Source: Melanopsichium pennsylvanicum (Eukaryota > Basidiomycota > Ustilaginomycetes > Ustilaginales). Taken from it: a stretch of 64,000 bases of DNA. This document shows, piece after piece, positions 51,581 through 62,418 of this stretch. Below the pieces are notes generated by a model, which had not been told where the DNA came from, did not search any database, and saw nothing but the letters and a program-made list of their open reading frames with translations. How positions within the stretch are numbered: position 1 is the first letter of the stretch; each line of letters begins with the position of its first letter. Both the position numbers and the translations under genes were made by a program. The stretch is taken from contig OAPG01000003.1 of assembly GCA_900208305.1 (NCBI GenBank), positions 1,550,001 through 1,614,000 of the forward strand. Direction: 5' to 3'.

Positions 51581-53084
51581 TCTTCTTCATATCAGCCAGA
51601 TCACACATTTGCAAAAATAAAAATAACAAGGCATCACATCTTTATCGAACACTTACGCCTATTGAAGGGCCTCGGAATGTGTGCCCAATTAAGCTAAGTA
51701 TACTAGCTAAGACAAATCAATTGATTCATTGCGAACAACTAGATATGTTCTCATACCGATGCGGCATTTGCGTTTAGCAAGCGTCTGGTGTGATTCCATT
51801 CATGTGTGAGTAGCAAAGGCTCACAGGAGCGTGGCGAGACAGATACCGTACAATATAATGTACAGTTGAATAATGCAAATATTGGCAACGTGGGGGTTTC
51901 ATGTTCCCACAACATGGAAGCTACCCCTCCTCATTACTACCGTACCTACTGTACCTTTTGAGCTGCGCTCTGCTTCCCCCGCAGGGCGGTATAAGCGACA
52001 AAAGGACGAACCCGCAACGCCACCAAATCCAGCCCAGTTGCTTCTGTGTCAAGCCAACATTTCATGTGTGGGGCGTCAGATTTGATTCGCAAAACGGGGC
52101 TCCTCGCGGTGCTTTGTCCTGCGCTCTCAACTTCGACGCGACTCTATCCACCGAAATGATTGCCAACCCGCACAAAGCCGATTCATCTGTGGTGGCAAGT
52201 TACTGTAGAGTGCAAGCACTGCAAGGCAACACCCTCTGTACTTTAGATTTCGGAATCCCAGTACCGAGGATTTCAACGCTCGAAAGACGAGAATGATTCC
52301 AAGCAATTGGATATCGTAGAGTCACGTGGTCTTTGTCGCCGAAAGAGTTTCACCGACTTTCTGCCGCCCCACGTGAAGCTACCACGCATGAAGCGGGACG
52401 CTTCCCGTTGTGTAGACTGCGTTGTCCCCAACGAGGTCAAGCGACGAATCGCTAGGGGGAAAGGGGGTTGTTCCAACTAGCTCGTGCGCTGCTTCATGCA
52501 GCCTGAACAGGCTCTTTCCTCCCCTTTTCTGTTCGCTTGGCATACGAGTCTAACATGCATCCGAAACATCCACAGTATGCTGGCAAGAGCGTGCATGTAA
52601 AGCCGAGGTCACCAGAGGCAGCCATCACGTTGTATTCTTCCCTTGGCAACGATGACAACGGCAAGATCGCTATAGGATCACATATCAAGCCCATCGAATC
52701 TCATAGCGTAGTATGTACGAAACAGCTAAGCTGGCTCGATCAATGCTTAGGCAGCCGGACTGCTGACCTTGAAAACCAGGCCCAAAAGGTGTTCCCGATC
52801 ACAACGCAACACGATGCGGTGAACATTCCTTGAAGCGGGCTCGGTTGCGGAGCGAAGGCGAAATCTCGGTGCAATTTTGCGAGTCGCGCCGCGGCCGATT
52901 TCTGTCGAAGAGCACCGAATCACGTTGAAATTTGACCGTTGGCTGGCAAGAGGGAAATTCTCCGCGGTGGAAGCTGGATGAGAAAAGTCGAAAAAAACCC
53001 CCCGATCGGGAAAAAAAGATTTGCAACTCAGACTGCTGGATTGACGTCGTAGTGCCGCTCGAAGAACATGGTTCAGATCTATTG

Positions 53085-53117
53085 AATTTGAAACTTTTTT
53101 CGGTCAAGTTTCAAATT
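53085..53117. repeat. Perfect 12-bp inverted repeat (hairpin)
   Basis: AATTTGAAACTT, a 9-base spacer (TTTTCGGTC), then AAGTTTCAAATT, the exact reverse complement. A further T-run follows on the plus strand, so a transcript would end in a stem and U-rich tail. Confidence 0.9.
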
Positions 53118-54301
53118 TTTTGCTTCGTGAATCGTTTGCTGTGAGGTTGTGACCATTTGTCACCGCAAGACCATGTCGCTCATCTGTGCGTAGAAAGCAT
53201 GAGTTTGAGCAATCAAGAGCTGAGATCAGAGCGTGCGACATCCAGATACTATTACAGATAGGTGCAGTGAGCCGAAGTAGTTTGGACGGTGGTCTTGGAG
53301 AACGCGCCATTAGCCTTTGAAGCAGGCAAAGTTTGCAGAGCTGCTTTCGATCGATCAATTTTTGCCTGTTTTGAATTGTAGCTAGCCATAGCAGTGCCGC
53401 ATTAGACGAAGCTTGAACGATGCGACCCACTGGCTCTCCTGAAACGAAGATAACGAGTAGCGTGCACGACGGAGAGTTTTCGGAGAAATGATTCGGCTGC
53501 ATCGACTCGCTTAGAGTGAGACGGTGCGCGCCGAACTTGTCGAAGTCTGAATCCATCGACCCCCCTTTCAAGTTTACTGTAAGCGTACCTAATACTTTCT
53601 CTGCTTGAAGTCGCAAGCAAAAGTTGAATGCAGTGGATCGAGCATCCGGGAGCTTCCTTTTTACTTGGGTTGCAGTTGGTGCAGTTCAATCTTTCGATTG
53701 TCCGGAGAGGTGTAAAGGATCAAGACAGACGTCACCCTGCAACTGCCTTACGCCCTGATTGGGTAGTGATGAGAATGAATTCGTGATGGTCTGGACCACA
53801 AGGTGTCCAGATGGCAGTCACGCGTTCACGCCCGAGTGCAGGCCTGCTGCGCCTTTTTGATTGGAATCAATTTCATTTCAAGTAGAATAGACAAAAGTCG
53901 AACTTACCACTGACGGAAGACTTGTGCCGGACCGACCGTTCAGTGACCAAGACTCGTGATCATGGCAGCTTGCAGGTCAGCCCAATGCTTTCTTTCTGTC
54001 TAGCAGAAGTGTACATTTACTGTACACTAAGCAGTAGGGTGAAGAAGGTACTAAAAGTCGGCAAGATTCAGAAGGACCTCACATGATGGTCGGGTACTCC
54101 GTCTAGACTAAAATTCTAATGGAGTCTGGCATCTGCATCAAGAGGCTCGCTTGTGGTGTCTGTCGGGCGGGCCGAACTTACTTCAACCGTGTCACATTTG
54201 GCTAAATAAAAAAGGAAGGACCGGATTCACCGATGTTCAGACTAAATAAAATAAACGCACCACAAGAATAACTTTGGTCGCGTTCTGTATCCTGTATCCT
54301 G

Positions 54302-54324
54302 TTTTTTTTTTTTTTTTTTTTTTT
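54302..54324. repeat. Poly(T) tract
   Basis: Uninterrupted run of 23 T. Confidence 0.95.
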
Positions 54325-54919
54325 CGTCCATTTTTATAGCAGCTGCAAATTTTACTCGACAACTGACCCTGTGACTGTGCCCAGCTTTGGCTGCATCTAA
54401 GCGAGATTCATCCCCACGCTGCTCCACAACGCAGACGGGATGCCTTACGTGTATGCAAGGTTTCCTATGCGGCACTTGGTTTGCACAGAATCGCAGTGGC
54501 TAGCCAAGCTCAACCTCGACACTTGGATCTTGAGAGCGGGATAGCATCGTCACACTGCCTGGTTTGAATTGCTTTGCAGTTGCCAATCCCCGCTTTTCAC
54601 CACGCAGATTCGACTTCACACTAGTTTAGATCGTCGACTCAACGAATTGACCGACCGTCAGATGGCAACACACCTCTCACTAAGCGTTTCCGACTCGTCC
54701 GATTTTGATCTTTGCTTGCTGAATTCATATAAGAACTATATTGACTTTCCAAGTCTATCCCTTTATCCGCCCTTGTCATCCTTCAACCTCATCCCAGCTA
54801 GGCTTCCTTCCCTTCGCTCGAAGCGTCTTCTTTCGCTGCTAGCAAATCGTTCAAGCTGGCATCATCGGATTCCTTGCCCGCCCTTCCAGTTTGCACGGCT
54901 TTGGTTCCACTCCTTCGAA

Positions 54920-56635
54920 ATGGTCGCCGCCACCCCATCGAGTTCGCCCAACGGCGTCACTGTGGGTGAGACCAAGCTTCTCTCCAAGGCCAACGTCCGT
55001 CCTATTCTCTTCTGCTCCCTCGCTGTTATTGGTGCTATCCTCTACGGTTATGATGGTACCTACTTCACCGGTATCCTCGAGATGGATCGCTTCAAGCGCG
55101 ATTTTGGTACCTTTGACTCAGTGAATAACGAATATTATATTCCATCCAACGACCAGTCCTTGTACGCTTCCATCGTTCAGGCCGGTGAGGTGGTCGGATC
55201 TCTGATTGCTGCCCCTCTCGGTGACTATGTTGGTCGACGAGGTGGCTTCTTTGGCGCATGCACCCTTGTCACCCTTGGTGTTATCCTTCAGCTCGTTACC
55301 ATCGGATCCAAAGCTCTTCTCACCCTCGGTCGAGGTGTTCTCGGTGCCGGTGTGGGTATCATCTCCAACTGCACTCCCCTCTACCTCTCGGAAATTGCGC
55401 CTACCGCCATTCGGGGTGCCATTGTTTCCTCGTGGCAGCTCATGCTCGCCATCGGTCAGGTCATCGGTGCCTGCATCGCCCAAGGGACCAAAAATCTCGA
55501 CTCGACATGGTCGTACCGCGTCCCCATCATCTTCAACCTCTTCTTCGTCGCCGTCCTCATCGCTGCTCAGTTCATCATTCCCGAATCACCTCGTTGGCTC
55601 ATCCAGAAGAACCGAGATGACGAGGCTCTCGCTGCCCTCAAGCGCGTCAACAAGGGCCAGCACGATGAGATTCGCGACCAGGTCATCGCCCTCGAATACA
55701 ACTCCTTCCGGCAAGCTCGTCAGGACGAGCTTGAGCTCTCTGGTGAAGGTGGGTGGAAGACTCTCTTCCACGGTGTTGAGCTACGCAAGTTTGCTTGCGT
55801 GCTCGGTATTTTGATCGGCCAGCAGATCGGTGGAGTGCAGTTCATCTTCTCATACACTGTCACATTCATGACGGCGGTCGGTCTCAACGATGCTTTCACC
55901 ATCACCATCATTGTCGATGTTATCGAAGTCGTCGGTGTGCTTTGCTCGTTCCTTTTGGTCAACCGCTTCGGCCGCCGAGTTCTGATCCTCACTACATCGA
56001 TTCCCATGTTCATCGCTCTCTTCGTTGTTGCTGGTATCGGCACCAAGGGTCTCCCTCCTCGCGGCGAGTCTCTGCCTTGGCCTGGCGTCATCAGCGTCAC
56101 CGAAGGTCGTACCATCGCTGCCATGATCTGCATCTACGTGTTCTTCTTTAATCTCGCTTGGGGACCCCTTGCTTGGGTGGTCGCAAGTGAGCTTGCCGTT
56201 GGAAAGAACCGTAGTAAGATCATGTCGATCGGTACTGCTTGTTTCTGGGTGGTCGCCTGGGCTGTTACCTTTACTTTGCCTTACCTCTTCTACAATGCCA
56301 ACCTTGGTGCTCAGATCGGTTGGATTTACGGTGTTGGAACGCTTATCGCCATGACTTTTGTATACTTTTTCATCCCAGAGACCTTTGGCAGGTCGCTCGA
56401 GGAGATCAACGAGATGCTAGAGGCCGAGGTTCCCACAAGAAATTGGACCACCTACGTCACGCGTCAGGAGAGGATGTTGGTCGATCAGAGTATGCAGCAG
56501 GATGCTTCAAAGATCAGCACGGGTCCCAATGACCTTTCGCCTGTGGCGAGTAATGGTGATGACAAGAAGGGTGGTGTAGGGGGATCGAACGACAAGAATC
56601 CGACACGGCTTGGTACGGATGATGTCGAGGCATAG
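54920..56635 (+). CDS. MFS hexose-type sugar transporter
   Basis: A single-exon protein of 571 residues from ATG 54920 (MVAATPSSSPNGVTVGETKL); an in-frame ATG at 54662 is possible but adds residues atypical of the family. Twelve hydrophobic segments are visible. Sugar-porter signatures are present in order: YDGTYFTGILEMDRFKRDFG in the first helix and loop, DYVGRRGGFFGA (about 99), RGVLGAGVGIISNCTPLYLS (about 138), PESPRWLIQ (about 221), GQQIGGVQFIFSYTV, NRFGRRVL, and PETFGRSLEEINEM (about 486). This is a plasma-membrane proton-sugar symporter or facilitator. The substrate cannot be read from sequence; glucose-type hexose transport or sensing is the default. The Cys-free, C-rich third-position codon use and strong coding bias suggest high expression. 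A long upstream region may hold carbon-source control. Confidence 0.88.
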   Translation: MVAATPSSSPNGVTVGETKLLSKANVRPILFCSLAVIGAILYGYDGTYFTGILEMDRFKRDFGTFDSVNNEYYIPSNDQSLYASIVQAGEVVGSLIAAPLGDYVGRRGGFFGACTLVTLGVILQLVTIGSKALLTLGRGVLGAGVGIISNCTPLYLSEIAPTAIRGAIVSSWQLMLAIGQVIGACIAQGTKNLDSTWSYRVPIIFNLFFVAVLIAAQFIIPESPRWLIQKNRDDEALAALKRVNKGQHDEIRDQVIALEYNSFRQARQDELELSGEGGWKTLFHGVELRKFACVLGILIGQQIGGVQFIFSYTVTFMTAVGLNDAFTITIIVDVIEVVGVLCSFLLVNRFGRRVLILTTSIPMFIALFVVAGIGTKGLPPRGESLPWPGVISVTEGRTIAAMICIYVFFFNLAWGPLAWVVASELAVGKNRSKIMSIGTACFWVVAWAVTFTLPYLFYNANLGAQIGWIYGVGTLIAMTFVYFFIPETFGRSLEEINEMLEAEVPTRNWTTYVTRQERMLVDQSMQQDASKISTGPNDLSPVASNGDDKKGGVGGSNDKNPTRLGTDDVEA

Positions 56636-56893
56636 AAAGCTAAAACATCGTACATCGTCATAGATCTAAAAAAAAAAGAAAACAAAAAAAAAAAAGCCAA
56701 AACGCCAAAACGCCGCCATCTGTATCACTAGCAACAAAACTCCGTTTCATTCTCAACGGCTGGGGAAAATGTCAGCCCAATGAACAAACACGATGATAAT
56801 AGCCCATTACAATAGACGTGATTGCGCGTGTGCAGGATGTACCTTGGGCACGGGTAAATGTGTATCGTATAATAGAGATAAGGGACGAGGAAG

Positions 56894-58231
56894 CTAATCG
56901 GAACCCGAATTGAGATCGGCTGCGAAGCTAGCTATGGAGGATTTGAAGCTCTTCTATTCGCAAGCAAAGACCACATGAGAGTAAAGTGGGAGAGTGTATC
57001 AGTAACACATCCGAGGCCAAGATCTTTGAAGATGAGAGGGGATACGAAAAAAAAAAAACTTACTCGACGTGTTGTACCTTTGTCTTTTCTGTCCTGATCA
57101 TCCGAATCGGAATTGAAGCGCTTTGAGGCGTTAGTTGACCTAGCGATCTTGCCCTTCTTCGCTAGCTTTTTGTCTTGCGCTTCGAAATCACTTTGCTCTT
57201 CTGAATCGCTTCCATCATCTGAAACGTCCACCACGATCACTCTCCTCTTCGCTACTCCACCTCTTGCACTTGTCGAACCTCTTGTTCGCCTTCCGCAGGT
57301 CCCAGCGGTGTCATCATCATCATCAATCAGTTTGTTCTCTTGCAAAGCTGCGAGCTCGTCGTTGAACTCTCGTTCTTGGCGAATTTTGCGTGCTTGCTCT
57401 ATACTTCCCTTTCCCGTCATGCCCAAATCGCGCAGTACATCCTGAACCACTTTGCACTGTGCCGAATAGTCGGTATCCGAGATCCCAGCGGCTTCGTAGA
57501 GCCTCTTCCAAGGTTTGCGAACTCCGCATTCGATAACGAGCTTTTTGAGCCTGGTCAGACGTTGTTCCGCTTCGCTTCCACCAGCGCTGGCGCGAGGAGT
57601 GATGGCTTTCTTGGTTGCTTTTGAGGTCGAGGAGGATGCTTTAGGTTTGGCAGTTCTGCGCGAGCGCGAAACAGAGGTATCTTCCTCAAGCTCACTGAAC
57701 TCCTCTTGACCTTCGACGTCGCTTGAAGCGAATGATCCACCAGCTGCAGTGGAATCGGCTTTGGAGACCACTTCCCCATCAATTTCCTCCACATCGTCCT
57801 CGATATCAGGCGAGAAAGCCTTCGGTTTGACTGCGGCTCTCTGTTTAGCCGGCGCCTTCTTCTTGGCTTGCTTGACAGGAGATGGAGAGCGTGAGCTCGA
57901 AGCGGACTCTTGTGCTCGAGATTGTTCGATGAGATTGACATTTTCCTGCGTGATGGTGCTGATGAATTTCTTCTTGCTCTCAAGATTAACGCCGAAGTGA
58001 TCTGTGAGCATGTCTCGTACTTTACGCTTCGAGTGTTGCCTGTATTTGCAAGCACGTGCACAACCGAGTTGATATCCGTATGACTGGCGGTCAGCGGTCC
58101 GGCAGAAGACAACGGCCATACAGGCATAAGGTAAAAAAGGTTGATACTTACGCTAAAGTGCCATCATCATAAGCGTCTGCAATGATTTTGTGGATGTGCT
58201 TCACCATTTCGGCGTCGGAGGGAAGTGACAT
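56894..58231 (-). CDS. HIRIP3-like / DEK_C-domain chromatin protein
   Basis: Three exons: complement(join(56894..56953,57064..58039,58152..58231)), 371 residues. Donors are GTAAGT; acceptors are ATACAG and AATAG; phases fit. Residues 5-60 form a DEK C-terminal-type helix bundle, built across the first intron (MSLPSDAEMVKHIHKII, then DGTLAQHSKRKVRDMLTDHF and GVNLESKKKFI). A long Ser/Lys/acidic region follows. Residues 185-250 match the HIRIP3 core (LTRLKKLVIECGVRKPWKRL, YEAAGISD, LRDLGMTGKGSIEQARKI). The tail is acidic and basic and ends SIASFAADLNSGSD. HIRIP3 relatives bind histones and act with the HIRA/CK2 machinery and as H2A chaperones; the role here is inferred. It is divergent from GCP2. 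Confidence 0.78.
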
Positions 58232-58994
58232 GATGGGCAGAGGGTCTTGTCGTTTTTCGAAGGGCGGACACTAGGTGTTGGAGATGATTCGCCAGCCTGT
58301 ACGGAATGCTCAACAGCCGTCAATAATTTGGGGAGGATGGCGGAGAGGTGGGCGAGCCGATTTGAGGGAGGGTGAGCAAGGTTGAGGGAGAGCAAGATAG
58401 TAGTCATAGGCGGTTGCTTCTGAGAAGAGACCGAGCAGCAGAGCGCGGAATCTAGGGTCCACCGTTGTTGGAGAATCGGGTGCTTGCCGAAAGGGTTCAG
58501 CCTACAATCCACTCAATCTATAACCGTTCTATGCAGTGTTTTTTACCTAAGTCGGAAGTACCGATGCCCGATCTGGCGCCGACAGTCAATCAACACGTGA
58601 AATCGGGATGAGAAGAAGTCGCGTCGCGCGCAGCAGCTGTCGGGTGAATCGTGAATTGCTAACAATCGAAAAGTGGATTTTTAGGTGTATGGCCGTCAGA
58701 CCAACACTTTTCGAGTGCGAAGCCCATTCCTGTCCTCCCTTTGACCTCGGACTTGTCTCGACTCGCTTCATCGCCATCACCAACATTGTCACCTTTTATA
58801 CCCAGTCCTACCCTTAACTTGAGCCTCTGCTTGGGCTATCTCTATGCACAACGCTCTCGGCCGTCTGGAAGCGTCCGAACCTTCACCCAAACAGCCCTAT
58901 AGCGGCACATACAACACCACGTTCGCATCAGCGACATATATACCAACTCTGTCATCACAAAGACTCGATTCGCAGCACACCGCCCAACTCCAAT
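58232..58994. other. Divergent promoter, HIRIP3-like / GCP2
   Basis: No gene; short frames only. No motif recognised. Confidence 0.6.
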
Positions 58995-61900
58995 ATGTCG
59001 AGCGTGCGCGCTTCCAGCGCCTCCAGGCCACCAGTGGTGCCTGCTACGCCCGTAGGCCGATCGATGCGTAAGAAGAATCATCTTAATCTCAGTGCAAAGG
59101 CTTTCGACAAGGTAAGTACACCGCATGAGTGTTTGTCTCCGTAGATCTCAGCTCATGAAATGTTCTTGCTGACCTTTTGCTTTCTCTCACCGTGCTCTTG
59201 CAGATGTCGAAACGTCTCTTGTCTGTCGAGAAGTCCACCGGCCAGTCCGCCATGGCTTCCTGGGGTGCTTCTGACCCAAACGAGCCACTTGCCGCAGCAT
59301 CACATCGTATCGAAGACATTCCTGAACTGGGAGAAGGGGGACACCGTACAACAGCATCGTACGTCATTGCTGAAGCCGACGAGAATTCAGCACCGGAAAC
59401 AAAGACCAGCACAGAGTATCACCTTCGTCGATTTGTAAAGGCGCCTGTTTCAAGGGGCCTCACTCAAGGCGCAGGAAAGGGTCCTGACGGTGCCGCGCTT
59501 GCTGCCGCTGCTGCAAAGTCGTTGAAAGGCAAAGGCGTTGCGCCAGTCGACTCGTTCCTCAACGAAGGCAGCTTCGTCTTTAATCCGCTCAACAGGAGAG
59601 TGCCCCAGCCGACGCCGAGGAAAGCAAAGACGAGAATGATTTCCAGCTCGAACAATGCTGCTTCCGTATCAGGGCCAGCACCAAGTCTAGCAAAGCCTGC
59701 TGTTCCAGAACCACGACTGCCTTCGCAGAGACATAAGCCGCTTCTGAATCGTGCTGGGCCTTTCTCGCAGCCCTTACCAACCGCGTCGACTTCCACATCG
59801 CGCGATACCCCAGCTCAGACCAAAGCAGCAACTAACATCGACACCGAAGACCCAGCTTTCGTACCCCTTACCTTGGTTGATCGTGACCTTCAAGAAGCAC
59901 TCATCCTTGAAGACCTCCTCTATGTCCTGCTCGGGATCGAGGGCCAGTACATCACCTACTCGTCCACTTTCGATCCCGAAGACGTCGCACATCGCCTCCG
60001 AGGCGCGCAATTCACCATCGATGCTTCTCTCGACCCACCACTTCGCGATCTCATCGACCGCATCCTGCCCCTCGCTACCGACTACACCGCCATCTACGCT
60101 TTTATCGAAACTGATTCGGGTCTTGAGTATGGGACGGTCAACCACGCGCTCTGCTCCGCCATCAGGGATCTCCTCCACGACTATGAGCTCCTTGTTGTCC
60201 AGCTCGAACATCAGATGGCATCTTCAACGAGTTTTAGCTTGCAAAAGGTGTTTATGTGGATTCAAGAGACAGCGAGGTTATTGGCGATGGTGAGAGCGCT
60301 GACGGACGAGATGGTTGGGATCTCGCACGCTGATCTGTTCGACGATGAGGACGACGATGATTCCTCGGACGGTGGCGGGTCGGTAATCAGTGGCACTTCG
60401 GCCCTAGAACGCGAGAGAAGGGCCTTGCTTGGATTAGACGATCCCGAAGACGAAGGCGTGGAAGGAGGTATTGCCAAAGGTGGAGAGGTGCTTTCAATGC
60501 TATGGGATCGAATCACACGCATGGGTGGCGATCCGAAAGCACGCACCCTTTTTACCACGCTCTTCCAGCGTGCCTCCCAGCCCTATGCTCAGACCCTGGT
60601 CAAGTGGATCACCACCGGCGACCTCTCTGATACCTACGAAGAATTCATGGTGATGGAAGATGCCAAAGTCACCCGTGCCGCACTGGAATCCGACCCGACA
60701 GACGAGTACTGGGAGACACGCTACACGCTTCGTGATGAAGCCACCATTGCCAAACGCGAGCGGGAGAGGCAGTTGGGCCTGGACCTGGACGCGGAGCTAG
60801 AAGATGAGGAGGCGAATCCGAGGGGGATCCTGACAGGTGGTGCAAAGATTCCGAGCTTTTTGGAACCTTGGAAGCACAAAATCTTATTAGCGGGCAAGTA
60901 TCTGAATGTGATCAGGGAGTGCGGATTGGAGGTGCCTTCCGATCCAGATGAAGTTGGTACCGTCGGGAAAATGGCGGTGGTGATGAATGACGAATATTTT
61001 TTCCGCCGGATCGAGGGAGCGTACCAACGCGCCAACTCGGCATTGCTGAAGCTTTTACTCGAAGACCAGCAGATCTTGGAGCGTCTTCGATCGCTCAAGC
61101 ACTTCTTCTTCTTCTCCAAAAGCGATTTTCTTTCCTCTTTCCTCGAGCAATCCGCCCACGAGCTGGTCAAGAAGGTGTCACCGATCAAGACGAGAGAGAC
61201 GGTTCAACAACGCCTGCAAACGCACCTGGGCGCCGTCCTGGGATCCTCAAGCACTGTAGGCTTCGAAGATCCTTATCGAGAAGATGTGCGGATCGTGCTC
61301 GCTTCGGAAGGCGCTTACGATCAACTCAAGCGTATTGCAGAGACAAAGGGTGGCATCGAAGAAACCAAGCTGGCCCAAGCCGCTGCGACTGCCGCATCTT
61401 CCAAAGACAAGGAAAAGGAAACGTTGGTACCTGCAGTGACCTTGTTGCAGTTCGATATTGCGGTCAAGTTCCCTGTCTCTTTGGTCATTAGCCGCAAGAA
61501 CATTCTCAGGTATCAATTCGTCAGCAGGGGATTGTTCCATCTCAAAACGCTCGAAAGGTCCTTGAGTGAGCTTTGGTTGGATCACTCTTCGAACGCGTTG
61601 TGGAAGCAAAAAACGCATCCAGCATTGGAAAAGTGGAAGCAGAAACTGTTCATGCTTCGAAACCGGATGACGTTCTTTGTCGAGCAACTGCTTGCATTCC
61701 AACTGATGGAGGTGGTCGAACCAAACTATGCTGATCTCGAACGAAAGCTTGGCAATGTCAAAACGGTGGACCAATTGATGAAGGAACATTTCAACTTCCT
61801 CAACACGGTCAGAAAGGAGATCATGTTTACCAACATCATCTACCTCAAGTACCATGAACACATGACCGATGTCATCCACGTGTTTGTCGAAAACAGGACG

Positions 61901-62134
61901 AGGTTCAGGGACCAAGTGCTGTTAGAGACACAGAGATGGAAAGAGGCTGGTGGGAAGAAGGGTGTTGCGCCCCAGCCGGCGTTGCAGGAGAGCACGAATG
62001 AGTTCTTGAACAAGGTGCAGAGACACTGGGATAAACATGGCAAGACTTATAAGGATGTGGTGAATCTGTTGAGTACGACGGACAATCCTGCCGCGCTGCC
62101 ACTTGCGTACAGGTTCCAGAGTGCAAGTTTGTAG
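58995..62134 (+). CDS. Gamma-tubulin complex component 2 (Spc97/Alp4)
   Basis: Two exons: join(58995..59111,59204..62134), 1015 residues. Exon 1 codes MSSVRASSASRPPVVPATPV and ends KAFDK at GTAAGT; the intron has a CTGAC branch-like site and ends TTGCAG; exon 2 starts MSKRLLSVEK in phase 0. After a disordered N-terminus of about 250 residues comes the GRIP1 domain: LQEALILEDLLYVLLGIEGQ, LRDLIDRILPLATDYTAIYA, FIETDSGLEYGTVNHAL, then YEEFMVMEDAKVT, DEYWETRYTL and HKILLAGKYLNVIRECGLEV. GRIP2 follows (RYQFVSRGLFHLKTLERSLS and LWKQKTHPALEKWKQKLFML). YGxVNHAL, DxYWxxRYT and GKYLNVxRECG identify GCP2. With GCP3 and gamma-tubulin it forms the small complex that nucleates microtubules at spindle pole bodies. 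Confidence 0.93.
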
Positions 62135-62418
62135 AAGCAATGCCATCTTGACATTATGAGAATGGAATAGACTCTAGACTTTTGTTTAGGGTAGAATGTG
62201 AACAGTGTGTGAGTTGGAGATGTGGTGCTGTGGATGTGCGTGAGTAGTAGGGTCAGACTTTGCAACGATCAATTGGTGTCACAACGGATAAGACAGTGGA
62301 GGCTTCCCCCGCACCCTAAAGCGCACGTCCCTCGTGATAGACTTGTGTATCGAGGTTTGTCGCATCCACCATCGTATCCTTGATCAGACAGATGGCAATT
62401 TGCTCATGCGGCAACACG
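62135..62418. other. Short intergenic region
   Basis: 3' flank of GCP2 and promoter of the next gene; nothing else seen. Confidence 0.6.

Larger units (their letters stand above)
51581..54919. other. Gene-poor interval, about 3.3 kb, upstream of the sugar transporter
   Basis: No supported gene; the longest frame (53104-53616, minus, 170 codons) has no domain. Contains a perfect 12-bp hairpin at 53085-53117, a 7-bp inverted repeat GTGTACA/TGTACAC at about 54008-54026, a T-run at 54302-54324 and several TACTGTA-like motifs. An in-frame ATG at 54662 would extend the transporter by 86 residues. Confidence 0.5.

Noticed and set aside
53104..53616. 170-codon minus-strand frame near the hairpin
   Set aside because: No recognisable domain, and it begins beside the inverted repeat; probably chance.
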